In this document: piece after piece, positions 15,331 through 23,491 of the stretch
Numbering within the stretch: the first letter of the stretch is position 1
How the letters are laid out: every line of letters begins with the position of its first letter
Virus record (IMG/VR): IMGVR_UViG_3300042288_000055
Coordinates: 1 to 29,303 of that record
DNA: 29,303 nucleotides
From: a virus
Reading direction: 5' to 3' (one strand)
The notes under the pieces: model-generated
Told to the model about the DNA's origin: nothing
Database searches by the model: none
The model's input: only the letters and a program-made list of their open reading frames with translations
Translations under genes and position numbers: made by a program

Positions 15331-16034
15331 CCATGACCTGGCGCGATGCAGCATTAGATCACGCCAAAGCGGAACAACCCCGCGAGGCATGTGGGCTGTT
15401 GGTGGTCATCAAAGGCCGCGAGCATTACATCCCATGTCGCAATCAATCGGCGGCACCAGACCAGATGTTTGTGCTGTCAACCGAAGATTATGTGGCCGCT
15501 GAAGACCAAGGCGAGGTGCTTGCTATTGTCCACAGCCATCCGAGCACATCACCGCAGCCATCACCTGCAGATCGTGCCGCCTGTGAAGCCAGTCGTTTGC
15601 CGTGGTATATCGTCAACCCAAACCTTGAATCATGGGGCGAATGCAAGCCGTGTGGCTTTAAGGCCCCATTGATTGGTCGTGAGTGGGTGTGGGCTATCCA
15701 TGATTGCTGGACACTAGCGCGTGACTGGTACGCCGAAAATGGCATCAAGCTACGCGACTGGGAACGCTGTACCAACCCAGAAGATTTTCAAGCTAAGCCG
15801 TATTTTGATGAGCGGTGGAAGGCGACAGGTTTCCGCGAGTTGCTGCCTGATGAAGAACTGGAAAGGGGCGACCTGCTGTTCATGAGCATCAGCAGCTCTG
15901 GCCTGAACCACTGCGCCGTCTACCTAGGCGATCAGATGGTGTTGCATCATATGCAGAGTCGTCTTAGCAGCCGTGACCTTTACGGTGGTTGGCTACTAAA
16001 ATGTACGGGAAGGAGGTTGCGTCATGCTGCGTAA
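15327..16034 (+). CDS. Tail tip peptidase, lambda K-like (JAMM plus NlpC/P60)
   Basis: A 235-residue two-domain enzyme. The N-terminal MPN/JAB domain shows E20 (QPREACGLL), H69-S-H71-P and D82, the zinc site of JAMM isopeptidases. The C-terminal NlpC/P60 domain shows the cysteine of [11 protein letters not shown] (C127) and H195 in NHCAVYLG, followed by LHH (206-208). It probably acts in tail tip assembly and may open peptidoglycan during entry. Start overlaps L by four bases, and its end overlaps I by 11. Confidence 0.92.
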   Translation: MTMTWRDAALDHAKAEQPREACGLLVVIKGREHYIPCRNQSAAPDQMFVLSTEDYVAAEDQGEVLAIVHSHPSTSPQPSPADRAACEASRLPWYIVNPNLESWGECKPCGFKAPLIGREWVWAIHDCWTLARDWYAENGIKLRDWERCTNPEDFQAKPYFDERWKATGFRELLPDEELERGDLLFMSISSSGLNHCAVYLGDQMVLHHMQSRLSSRDLYGGWLLKCTGRRLRHAA

Positions 16035-16593
16035 GATCAAGTTGTACGGAGCCCTCGCTAAGTTTGTCGGCCATCGCGTACTGGAAGCAGATGTCGCCAC
16101 TGCTGCTGAGGCGGTGCGCTTTCTGCTGACCAATTGGCCGGAACTTGAAGGCCACATGGCAAAGCAGTATTACCGCGTCCACACCGCTGGCGAAGACCTA
16201 ACGCTGGATGATGTCCACAACCCAATGGGCCGTGAGATCCAGATTGTGCCGGTGATAGCTGGAGCTGGTGCCATTGGGCGGATTTTGCTCGGCATCGCGT
16301 TGATTGTCGCAACTTTTGCAATCCCTGGCGCAGCGGCATGGTTAGGCCCGACAGCAGTAAAAATAATTGTTGGCGTGGGAACGAGTCTTGTCCTCGGCGG
16401 CGTCGCGCAGTTGCTTACGCCAACGCCTACAACCAATACAGACGAAGGCGACCCCAAGAAGAGCTTCAGTTTTAGCGGCATCCAAAACACCACTCGTGCT
16501 GGTGTGCCGGTGCCTGTTGTCTATGGCGAAATGCTGGTTGGCGGCATTGTTGTTAGCGCCGGCGCTGACATCGTGCAGGTTTCCGGCTCATGA
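16024..16593 (+). CDS. Tail assembly protein, lambda I-like
   Basis: A 189-residue protein. The N-terminal ubiquitin-like part ([20 protein letters not shown], then [16 protein letters not shown]) and the hydrophobic centre (about 78-130, [20 protein letters not shown]) are characteristic of phage tail assembly protein I. The C-terminal [20 protein letters not shown] motif is also typical. In lambda, I is needed for tip assembly but is not in the virion. SD-like GGAGG is seen six bases before the ATG. The stop overlaps J by four bases. Confidence 0.9.
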   Translation: MLRKIKLYGALAKFVGHRVLEADVATAAEAVRFLLTNWPELEGHMAKQYYRVHTAGEDLTLDDVHNPMGREIQIVPVIAGAGAIGRILLGIALIVATFAIPGAAAWLGPTAVKIIVGVGTSLVLGGVAQLLTPTPTTNTDEGDPKKSFSFSGIQNTTRAGVPVPVVYGEMLVGGIVVSAGADIVQVSGS

Positions 16594-19500
16594 GTATCTA
16601 CGGTGCTGGTGGCGGTGGCGGCAAGGGTAAGGCTGGTGGCGCCTTTCGTAAATCCACAGAAGCCAAAGACAACCTCGACTCAACGGCCTACGCCAAGATC
16701 GTTGAGATTCTCAGCGAAGGTGAGATTGAAGGGTTTGCTACACCATCACGCCTTGGCTTAACACCTGGCACAACGCAATACATAAATGCGTCACTGAAAG
16801 ATATTTACTTCAACAAGACCCGACTGCTAAATGCTACGGCTGATAACACGCTGCCACAGGACGCAGACTTCAACTTCAAGAACGTCACTGTTGTCAGCAA
16901 GTTTGGCACGCAAAGCCAAGCGTATGTACCAGGCTTTGATGCCGTTGAAGAAGAAGTTTCGGTTGGTCAAGACGTGGTGCTTGCAACGCCAGTTGTCAAA
17001 ACTATTACGGATACCAACGTTAACGCTGTACGCCTAACCATCAGCGTGTCATTGCTGCAAAAGTTACTCGACAATGGCGACATCGTTGGTTCGTCACTAT
17101 CGTTGGCTATCGAGCGGCGATATTCCGCTGGTAGCTACACCACCGTCATCACTGACACAATTTCAGGTCGCACGTCTGATTTGTATCAACGAGACTACAT
17201 CGTTGATATTGCTGGTGCGTTTCCTGTTGACATTCGTGTTAGCCGCACATCAGCAGAACCGACCAGCATCAAGGAAACGAATGCCTTCTCATGGTCAAGC
17301 TACACCGAGCTGATCTACAAAAAGCTCAAGTATCCAAACACTGCCTACGTCGCCACCCGGATCGACGCTGAGCAGTTCAGTAATATCCCGCAACGTGCAT
17401 ACAAGATCCGTGGCATCAAGGTTGCTATCCCAAGCAATGCAACCGTTGACCTGGAAACCGGCAGGCTGACCTATGCCGGCATCTGGAATGGTACGTTCGG
17501 TGCTGCTGCATGGACCAGCGACCCCGCCTGGATTCTGTGGAATCTGCTCACCGACAGGCGCTATGGATTGGGTGATCACATACAAGCCAACACACTGGAC
17601 AAGTGGGCATTTTTTCAAGCCAGTAAATATTGTGGGGAACTGGTATCTACCGGCCTCAATGACCCAATCAGCGAGCCACGATTTAGCTGTAATGTCAACA
17701 TTCAATCTCAGGATGAGGCATATAAGTTAATCAACGACATGTGCTCAATTTTCCGTGCCATGCCGTATTGGGCGGCTGGATCGTTGAGCATGATGCAAGA
17801 CCAGCCATCAGATCCAGTTGCATTATTTAGTCTTGCAAATGTTAGCGAAGAAGGTTTCTCCTACGAATCCAGCAGCTTGAAGACCCGCTCAACTGTTGTC
17901 GTTGTTGGCTGGCTCAACTTAGAACTAAGTGACATCGACCGTGAAGTGGTCGAAGATCCTGAGGGTATCGCTCGCTATGGCGTGGTAACCAAAGAGGTAA
18001 CAGCATTTGCAACCACCAGCCGATCACAAGCGCATCGCGTTGGCGAGTGGATTCTCTACTCCGAACGCTATGAGACTGAAGTAGTTAGTTTCACCACCAG
18101 CCTAGAAAACGGCATCATCGTTCGCCCTGGTGCAGTCATCAACATTGCCGATCCAGTCAAGGCTGGCGCCCGCCGTGCTGGGCGCATCAGTGCCGCAACT
18201 ACATCTACTGTCACGGTAGACAATGCAGTTGATCTGCCATCAACCGGCACCCTTAGCGTGGTGCTAAATGACGGCATTGTTGAATCACGGGGCATAACAG
18301 ATCTAACTGCTGGCGTCTATACAGTGTCACCATCGTTCAGCGTGGCACCTCAAAACGGCGCTGCATGGATGGTCGAAACTGATGACATCCAGCCAACGCA
18401 ATGGAAAGTGCTTGGCCTTCAAGAGCAAGATGGCATCAACTACTCGATCACTGCGGTCAGTTACAACAGCAGCAAATACGACTATGTAGAACGTGGCGCA
18501 CCGCTTGAAGCCCGCGACATTACCAACTTGAACGAGCCACCTGCAACGCCGCAGGATTTGATTGGCACCGAAATCCTGTACCCGCTCAACGGTCGGGTTG
18601 CGACGAAGTTGGCATTGACATGGAAAGGCGTTCGCGGCGTCAACGAATACCGCATCCGGTGGCGTGAAGAGTTTGGCAACTGGACAGAGGTTCGCAAGTA
18701 TGGCCCGCTGTACGAAATTGAGGACGTAACGACTGGCAACTACCAGGTGGAGGTATATGCAATCAGCTCTACGCAGGTGATTAGCAGCGCACCGACTGAG
18801 ATGATGTTTGCGGTGACAGGCGTTGGCGCACCACCAGCGAATGTGACCGGCGTCAGCCTGGTGCCGATCAATGAAAGCAGCGCCATCATCCAATGGAATA
18901 TAGCAACTGACCTTGACGTGTTAATTGGCGGCGAGGTGCTAATACGCCATGACCCACGGCAACTGCCTACAGCAGAATGGGCAACCAGTAATGCCATCGT
19001 GCAAGCAGCAGCAGGCAATCAAACCCAGAAGCAAGTACCGCTACTAGAAGGCACCTACTTCATTGCATTCCGCGATCAATCTGGCGTGCGTTCCGTTACG
19101 CCTGTTGGCATCCCGGCGGTGCTACCCACGCCACAGCCACGGTTAGTGGTGAAGACATGGGCCGAGGAAGATGAGTCGCCTAAGTTCAACGGCACTGACA
19201 CCAACTTGGGTTATGACGCTGGCTATGACGGGCTATTCCTCGACCCAAGCGTTGACCTAGAAGGTGAGTACATCTACGAAGATGCGCTTGATCTAGGGCA
19301 GGTGTACGACATAAATGTGCAGCGTCGTGTCGTAAGTGGTGCCGTATCTTTTGGCACATTATTCGATAGCGTGCCTGGTTTATTTGATGACCAGCCAAGC
19401 GACTTTGACGGCGGCGATCTTGACCAGGTAAATGCCGTCACCTATGTGCGCGTCACTGATGACAACCCAGCAAGCTCCCCTACCTGGGGCGACTGGAACG

Positions 19501-19853
19501 AATACGCCAATGCCATTGTGCGCGGTCGCGGCATCCAGCTAAAGGTGGAAGGTGCCACACGCACCACGCAGGTGGGGCTAGTCATCAGCGAACTTGGTGC
19601 CACTGCTGAACTGCAGCAACGCACTGAAACCGCTAGCAGCAGCGGCAGCAGCACTTATACTGTGACCTACGCCGATGCTTTCTACGCGGCTCCTGATGTG
19701 ACCATCAGCCCATCAAACATGGCCACCGGCGATTTCTTTACGCTGACCTCGGTGACTCGAACAGGGTTTACAGTGGCATTTAAGGACAGCGCCAGTGCAG
19801 CCGTGACACGCAGCTTTACCTACACCGCCGTTGGTTACGGGAGGGAAATCTAA
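16590..19853 (+). CDS. Central tail tip / host specificity protein, lambda J-like
   Basis: The largest product, 1087 residues. The Gly-rich start (YGAGGGGGKGKAGGAFRKST) followed by DSTAYAKIVEILSEGEIEGF is diagnostic for J-type central tip proteins. Residues about 60-640 form the tube-like base (WNLLTDRRYGLGDHI, ISEPRFSCNVNIQSQDEAYK, GAVINIADPVKAGARRAGRI). Two fibronectin III-like domains follow, near 650-730 (VNEYRIRWREEFGNWTEVRK) and 745-840. The end (about 1025-1087) is a compact beta domain (SSSGSSTYTVTYADAFYAAP). It closes the tail tube, triggers ejection and carries fibres. Overlaps of four bases upstream and one base downstream. Confidence 0.94.
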   Translation: MSIYGAGGGGGKGKAGGAFRKSTEAKDNLDSTAYAKIVEILSEGEIEGFATPSRLGLTPGTTQYINASLKDIYFNKTRLLNATADNTLPQDADFNFKNVTVVSKFGTQSQAYVPGFDAVEEEVSVGQDVVLATPVVKTITDTNVNAVRLTISVSLLQKLLDNGDIVGSSLSLAIERRYSAGSYTTVITDTISGRTSDLYQRDYIVDIAGAFPVDIRVSRTSAEPTSIKETNAFSWSSYTELIYKKLKYPNTAYVATRIDAEQFSNIPQRAYKIRGIKVAIPSNATVDLETGRLTYAGIWNGTFGAAAWTSDPAWILWNLLTDRRYGLGDHIQANTLDKWAFFQASKYCGELVSTGLNDPISEPRFSCNVNIQSQDEAYKLINDMCSIFRAMPYWAAGSLSMMQDQPSDPVALFSLANVSEEGFSYESSSLKTRSTVVVVGWLNLELSDIDREVVEDPEGIARYGVVTKEVTAFATTSRSQAHRVGEWILYSERYETEVVSFTTSLENGIIVRPGAVINIADPVKAGARRAGRISAATTSTVTVDNAVDLPSTGTLSVVLNDGIVESRGITDLTAGVYTVSPSFSVAPQNGAAWMVETDDIQPTQWKVLGLQEQDGINYSITAVSYNSSKYDYVERGAPLEARDITNLNEPPATPQDLIGTEILYPLNGRVATKLALTWKGVRGVNEYRIRWREEFGNWTEVRKYGPLYEIEDVTTGNYQVEVYAISSTQVISSAPTEMMFAVTGVGAPPANVTGVSLVPINESSAIIQWNIATDLDVLIGGEVLIRHDPRQLPTAEWATSNAIVQAAAGNQTQKQVPLLEGTYFIAFRDQSGVRSVTPVGIPAVLPTPQPRLVVKTWAEEDESPKFNGTDTNLGYDAGYDGLFLDPSVDLEGEYIYEDALDLGQVYDINVQRRVVSGAVSFGTLFDSVPGLFDDQPSDFDGGDLDQVNAVTYVRVTDDNPASSPTWGDWNEYANAIVRGRGIQLKVEGATRTTQVGLVISELGATAELQQRTETASSSGSSTYTVTYADAFYAAPDVTISPSNMATGDFFTLTSVTRTGFTVAFKDSASAAVTRSFTYTAVGYGREI

Positions 19854-20866
19854 TGGCACAAGCTGACCAGACGATTCAGAACGCGACGTTCCCAACGGTA
19901 CGCGCTGACATCAACAACAACCTTGCGGCATTGTTCAGTGCCAATAGTGGCAGCACTGCACCTTCAGTAACGGTTGCTTTTCAGGATTGGATTGACACCA
20001 GTGGCGCCAACCCGATATGGAAAAAGCGTAATGCTTCAAATAATGCATGGATCACACTCGGCACAATCAGTGCTAGCACTATTGCCTTTGAAGGTACGCT
20101 GCCATCACAGACCAGTCAAAGCGGTAAGTACCTAACCACCAACGGCACTGTCGCTAGCTGGGGTGCTATCCCGCCCGGCTCAACCAAGGAAGTGTTTACG
20201 TCCAGCGGCACTTGGGTAAAACCCACTGCTGGCACCATTGCGTTGGTCACCATATGGGGTGGCGGCGGTAGTGGCACACGCAATGCTGGCGCGTTTGTTG
20301 GCGGAGGCGGCGGTGGTGCTTGTGTGCAAAGACTATTTCAGTTGTCAGACCTGCCTGGATCTGCTGCAGTTACGATCGGCGCAGGCGGTGCAGCAATTGC
20401 ATCTGGCACTAATGCAGATGGCAATGTCGGCGGCACCAGTAGTTTCGGCAGTTTGATGAGCGCCTACGGTGGCGGCGGCGGCAGCAGCACGGTCGCCGGT
20501 GGCGGCGGCGGCAGTCTTAGCGCCGGTTCTGGCAGCTCAGGCGGTAATGGCCACAGCTCTACATTATCAGGTGGCAGTTATTCCGGTTTTACGGGGCCAA
20601 GCAAAGGTGATTACGGCGGCGGTTCCGGCGACGCCGGCAGTGGTAGCGGTGGCACTGCTTTTTGGGGTGGCGGTGGTGGCGGTGGTTGCGCAGATGGCTC
20701 CGCCACTCAATATGCTGGCGGCGATAGCCTGAACGGTGGTGATGGTGGTACATCCAACACCGGCACCGCTGCATCCGTACCAGGCGGTGGCGGCGGCGCT
20801 TCCAATCAAACAGCAGTTGCCAGTGGTGCTGGCGGTGCTGGCCTTTGTATCGTTTACATCTGGTGA
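19853..20866 (+). CDS. Glycine-rich tail fibre / receptor-binding adhesin
   Basis: 337 residues. The N-terminal 110 residues form a virion-attachment region of the type seen in cyanophage fibres (ATFPTVRADINNNLAALFSA, then WKKRNASNNAWITLG). Residues about 120-140 (VFTSSGTWVKP) begin a glycine-rich domain running to the end, with many Gly runs such as GGGGGACVQR, GAGGAAIASG and PGGGGGASNQT and a final VYIW strand. This resembles polyglycine-II adhesins (Salmonella phage S16 gp38-like, and glycine-rich fibre tips), in which loops between glycine strands bind the receptor. Following J, it is the best candidate receptor-binding protein. Confidence 0.8.
   Translation: MAQADQTIQNATFPTVRADINNNLAALFSANSGSTAPSVTVAFQDWIDTSGANPIWKKRNASNNAWITLGTISASTIAFEGTLPSQTSQSGKYLTTNGTVASWGAIPPGSTKEVFTSSGTWVKPTAGTIALVTIWGGGGSGTRNAGAFVGGGGGGACVQRLFQLSDLPGSAAVTIGAGGAAIASGTNADGNVGGTSSFGSLMSAYGGGGGSSTVAGGGGGSLSAGSGSSGGNGHSSTLSGGSYSGFTGPSKGDYGGGSGDAGSGSGGTAFWGGGGGGGCADGSATQYAGGDSLNGGDGGTSNTGTAASVPGGGGGASNQTAVASGAGGAGLCIVYIW
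20467..20514 (+). repeat. Direct repeat in the adhesin coding region
   Basis: The 18-mer CGGTGGCGGCGGCGGCAG occurs at 20467-20484 and 20497-20514, exactly 30 bases apart and in frame, coding GGGGGS twice. Such repeats allow in-frame length change of the receptor-binding domain. Confidence 0.7.
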
Positions 20867-21051
20867 TGACTATGGATTACGCAATCGTTAAAAACGGCCT
20901 TGTCATCAATGTCATCGTCTTAGACGAGCAAACAGCATGGGAGCCACCTGATGACTGCGAACTAGTAGAGCTTCAAGATTGCGCTGGTATCGGCTGGGGC
21001 TACGTCAATGGCAGCTTTATTGCGCCATCCGATACAGAGACAGTAGAGTAG
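20866..21051 (+). CDS. Small fibre-associated protein
   Basis: Sixty-one residues from the ATG that overlaps the adhesin stop (TGATG); a second in-frame ATG follows two codons on (20872). The sequence DYAIVKNGLVINVIVLDEQT and GIGWGYVNGSFIAP is a pattern I recall in small proteins encoded after phage tail fibres, often described as fibre assembly or decoration proteins. It may be a chaperone or a component of the glycine-rich fibre. No catalytic motif. Confidence 0.7.
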   Translation: MTMDYAIVKNGLVINVIVLDEQTAWEPPDDCELVELQDCAGIGWGYVNGSFIAPSDTETVE

Positions 21052-21073
21052 GTCATAAAGGACTGCTCCAGCC

Positions 21074-22555
21074 ATGGCTGACCGTAAGATTTCAGACTTG
21101 ACAGCACTGACCACGCCAGCGTCAGGTGACTTTCTGCCAATCGTTGACATCAGCGAAGCAGCGGCAGCCAGCAAGAACAAACGCATCACGATCGAGGAAC
21201 TGATGCGCGGGATGCCCGATGGCACCGCTGCTGCACCCAGTATCGCGTTTGAAAGCGACCCCAACACCGGTATCTATAGCCCAGGCGCAGACCAAGTAGC
21301 CATCAGTACGGGTGGCACGGGGCGGTTGTTTGTTGATGCAGATGGCGATGTAGGGGTTGGAACAAGCACCCCGACGCATCCGCTTGCCTTGCGTAGAGGT
21401 GCTGGTGTTTCCAGTTACGCTGAATTTGTTGGCAATGGCGCTCCAGCTAATTTTTTGCTTGTAGGGCAAGACACAGCGGGGTTGTCGCGCATCTTTCAGA
21501 ATGGTGCCAATCCCATTACCTTATGGACTAATGGTGCCGAGCGGATGCGCCTAACCTCCGCTGGCCTTTTAGGTCTGGGGACCAGTAGCCCTCGCGGTTT
21601 GCTTGACCTAGGCCCAGGGACCGGAGATGGTCCGCTTAGTAGCACACCCAGTGAATACCAGTTAATTCTTAACGCTGATCAATCAACTACTGGAGACATC
21701 TCCAGAAACATTGCTTTTGTAAATACGACCTTTGATGTATCTGCCGCAATTAACAGTTACGACGCTGGAAGTGGCGTCTCAAACGGACTTGTATTTGCTA
21801 CCGCTAACGCTGGAACGCTCACTGAAAAACTACGCATTACTCATACAGGGCTTGTAGGGATTGGAAATACAAGCCCTGCCACAACTCTGGATGTCAATGG
21901 CGACGTAACCATCACCGACAAGATTATCCACGGCGGCAACACTAATACTGCAATTCGATTCCCCGCTGCGGATACTGTTTCGGTTGAGACTGCTGGCAGT
22001 GAACGCGCCCGCATCGACACCAGCGGCAGGCTCTTAGTTGGCACGTCTACTGCGTTTAACTCAGGTTCAACTATTGAGGCGGCGGGCAGCTCTGGCGGTG
22101 TCGTTACCTTAACCAACACAAACACTGACATTACTGGCGCCAACTCTGTATTTGGTCAGATTAACTTTTACACTGCTGATACTTCTGGCGGTAATACAGG
22201 AATCTTTGCAAAAATAACCGCTGAATCAAATGGGAATTTTGATGGCAATGGTAGTCGCGGCATGGATCTCAAGTTTTTCACAGGGAATGTAACTATTGGC
22301 GCCAATACCCCGACGGAGCGGCTTCGTATTACCAGCGCAGGTGTGCTCCAGGTGGCCGAGGCCGGCAACATCGCCGTTGGCACCACCACTGGCACCAAGA
22401 TCGGCACAGCTACCACGCAGAAGCTGGGCTTCTACAACGCTACGCCTGTGGTGCAACCCACTGCTGTTGCTGATGCCACTACTGCCGTTGACGTAATTAC
22501 ACAGTTGAATGCGTTACTGGCAAAACTGCGGACCCTTGGCATTATTGCCACCTAA
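21074..22555 (+). CDS. Second tail fibre protein with internal repeats
   Basis: 493 residues. The N-terminus ADRKISDLTALTTPASGDFL, then PIVDISEAAAASKNKRITIE, is a common virion-attachment motif of phage fibres. The shaft repeats a unit with core ERMRLTSAGLLGLGTSSP, seen again as EKLRITHTGLVGIGNTSP, ERARIDTSGRLLVGTSTA and ERLRITSAGVLQV, alternating with beta-rich segments. A C-terminal helix (AVDVITQLNALLAKLRTLG) may trimerise the fibre or form an end cap. No intramolecular chaperone peptidase is visible. SD-like AAGGA precedes the ATG. It is likely a side fibre. Confidence 0.82.
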   Translation: MADRKISDLTALTTPASGDFLPIVDISEAAAASKNKRITIEELMRGMPDGTAAAPSIAFESDPNTGIYSPGADQVAISTGGTGRLFVDADGDVGVGTSTPTHPLALRRGAGVSSYAEFVGNGAPANFLLVGQDTAGLSRIFQNGANPITLWTNGAERMRLTSAGLLGLGTSSPRGLLDLGPGTGDGPLSSTPSEYQLILNADQSTTGDISRNIAFVNTTFDVSAAINSYDAGSGVSNGLVFATANAGTLTEKLRITHTGLVGIGNTSPATTLDVNGDVTITDKIIHGGNTNTAIRFPAADTVSVETAGSERARIDTSGRLLVGTSTAFNSGSTIEAAGSSGGVVTLTNTNTDITGANSVFGQINFYTADTSGGNTGIFAKITAESNGNFDGNGSRGMDLKFFTGNVTIGANTPTERLRITSAGVLQVAEAGNIAVGTTTGTKIGTATTQKLGFYNATPVVQPTAVADATTAVDVITQLNALLAKLRTLGIIAT

Positions 22556-22569
22556 GCCCAGTAGTCACC

Positions 22570-22598
22570 TTCACTTCCACGCTTAGCTCAGGTACACT
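22570..22598 (+). promoter_or_regulatory. Candidate promoter ahead of the lysis region
   Basis: TTCACT and TACACT are separated by exactly 17 bases; each matches four of six consensus positions for a sigma-70 promoter. It lies in the 64-base gap after the second fibre gene, 21 bases before the ATG at 22620. The TACACTGTC 9-mer also precedes the major tail gene. Confidence 0.35.
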
Positions 22599-22619
22599 GT
22601 CCCCATCACTGATCATCCC

Positions 22620-22949
22620 ATGGCTACCACCGCTCTGCCTACCACTGAGTACACCTGGGGCGTCGCCCAGATGGAAAGGCACACCAGCGACGGAATTGTG
22701 ATCGTGGTTCATTACGCGGTTGACGCCAACGACGGCACCTATTCCGCTGGTGCCTATGGCAGTGTTGGCCTTGAAGCACCTGAAGGCAACGTCATCCCCT
22801 ACGCCGACCTCACCCCTGAAGTCGTCATCGGTTGGGTGCAGGAGAAGCTTGGCGGTGAAGAAAAGGTAGCCGAGATTGAAGCTGCCCTGCAATCGCAGAT
22901 TGATGAGCAGCGCACACCCACTACTGCTGCTGGCGTGCCGTGGTCGTAA
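22620..22949 (+). CDS. Hypothetical protein at the start of the lysis region
   Basis: A 109-residue protein. TTEYTWGVAQMERHTSDGIV followed by VVHYAVDANDGTYSAGAYGS and the C-terminal VVIGWVQEKLGGEEKVAEIE matches a conserved family of small proteins that I recall in cyanophages; function unknown to me. A beta-rich front and a helical, charged back suggest a small virion or host-interaction protein. It begins a run of short, closely packed genes leading to the endolysin. No SD is obvious. Confidence 0.72.
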   Translation: MATTALPTTEYTWGVAQMERHTSDGIVIVVHYAVDANDGTYSAGAYGSVGLEAPEGNVIPYADLTPEVVIGWVQEKLGGEEKVAEIEAALQSQIDEQRTPTTAAGVPWS

Positions 22950-23074
22950 AAGCCAAGACCGGCACCGCATCACTGCAGCACCAGCCGGGTAAACCCAAGG
23001 GAACTCGGCAGGGTAATGGCGCACGATCAAAACCAAGCCACGGGCGCAAGTTGCTGCGTGGGCAGGGTCGCTAA
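22940..23074 (+). CDS. Tiny basic conserved protein
   Basis: Forty-four residues from a GTG overlapping the previous gene by ten bases, ending at TAA 23072-23074. The sequence KTGTASLQHQPGKPKGTRQG continues NGARSKPSHGRKLLRGQGR; a KP-R-QG...GRK-RGQGR signature is one I recall from very small cyanophage proteins. It is highly basic and lacks hydrophobic segments, so an RNA- or DNA-binding role is possible. No function is known to me. A 25-base gap separates it from the next ATG. Confidence 0.7.
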   Translation: MVVKAKTGTASLQHQPGKPKGTRQGNGARSKPSHGRKLLRGQGR

Positions 23075-23099
23075 GATACATAAGTAGCCCCCTGCCGCA

Positions 23100-23348
23100 A
23101 TGATCGAAGTTTTAGCGGCGGTGGCGGGAGCGTCAATCTCAGTGGCGGCAATGGGTGCGATGGGCTTTTCACGCCGCAGCGACCAGGCGCGTGATGCTGT
23201 TATCCGCCTGACCGCATCAGTAGAGCACATTGTCGCGCAGTTGGAGATAATTCATACTGATATGCGCGACGCCAACCGCGAGACCTTTAGCCGCCTCAAC
23301 TCAGTAGAGCAGCGTGTCAGTAAGCTGGAAGTACAACCGCGCATCTAA
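23100..23348 (+). CDS. Small membrane protein with coiled coil, possible holin/lysis factor
   Basis: Eighty-two residues. Residues 1-24 are a hydrophobic, Ala/Gly/Met-rich segment (IEVLAAVAGASISVAAMGAM), followed by a positive patch (FSRRSD) and an amphipathic coiled coil to the end (VEHIVAQLEIIHTDMRDANR, NSVEQRVSKLEV). A single membrane segment and a cytoplasmic or periplasmic coiled coil placed just before the endolysin suggests a lysis accessory protein or holin, but no named family is recognised. Confidence 0.65.
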   Translation: MIEVLAAVAGASISVAAMGAMGFSRRSDQARDAVIRLTASVEHIVAQLEIIHTDMRDANRETFSRLNSVEQRVSKLEVQPRI

Positions 23349-23350
23349 CC

Positions 23351-23491
23351 GTGGACTTCCTGTCCCATCCCGCATTTTGGATCATCATCGCAGCAGCGTC
23401 TGAGCTGATCGCCTTGTCGCCATTGAAGAGCAACAGCCTTGTCCAACTGGCATTTCAGATCCTGAACGTGCTGAAGGCAAAAAAGCGTTAA
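23351..23491 (+). CDS. Tiny membrane protein, holin-like, ending in a slippery site
   Basis: Forty-six residues from a GTG two bases after the previous stop: DFLSHPAFWIIIAAASELIA then LSPLKSNSLVQLAFQILNVL and KAKKR. Residues 8-24 can span a membrane, and a second amphipathic helix follows. Proteins of this kind recur upstream of cyanophage endolysins, as I recall. The final codons GCA AAA AAG CGT TAA contain the canonical -1 slippery heptamer A AAA AAG, and the -1 frame continues for 80 more codons. So this may be the short form of a two-product gene. Role in lysis is inferred from size, hydrophobicity and place. Confidence 0.75.
   Translation: MDFLSHPAFWIIIAAASELIALSPLKSNSLVQLAFQILNVLKAKKR
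23479..23485 (+). promoter_or_regulatory. Canonical -1 frameshift heptamer A AAA AAG
   Basis: The heptamer is in the correct phase for the 46-residue frame (AAA at 23480-23482, AAG at 23483-23485) and lies three bases before its TAA stop. A weak possible stem, AAGCC (23503-23507) with GGCTT (23522-23526), starts 17 bases downstream. The -1 frame then stays open to 23727. Confidence 0.6.

Noticed and set aside
18327-18893. 188-codon minus-strand open frame within the tip protein gene
   Set aside because: Antisense to the fibronectin-like domains of the J-like gene; no motif or regulatory context.
20238-20809. Glycine/alanine/arginine-rich alternative frames and a CRISPR-like look of spaced GGCGGCGG repeats
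   Set aside because: They are the other frames of the glycine-rich adhesin; repeat units vary, are in frame with Gly codons, and there are no unique spacers of constant size.
20845-20865. Earlier ATG for the small fibre-associated protein
   Set aside because: It would add seven residues from inside the adhesin end; the TGATG overlap at 20864-20868 is the usual coupling.
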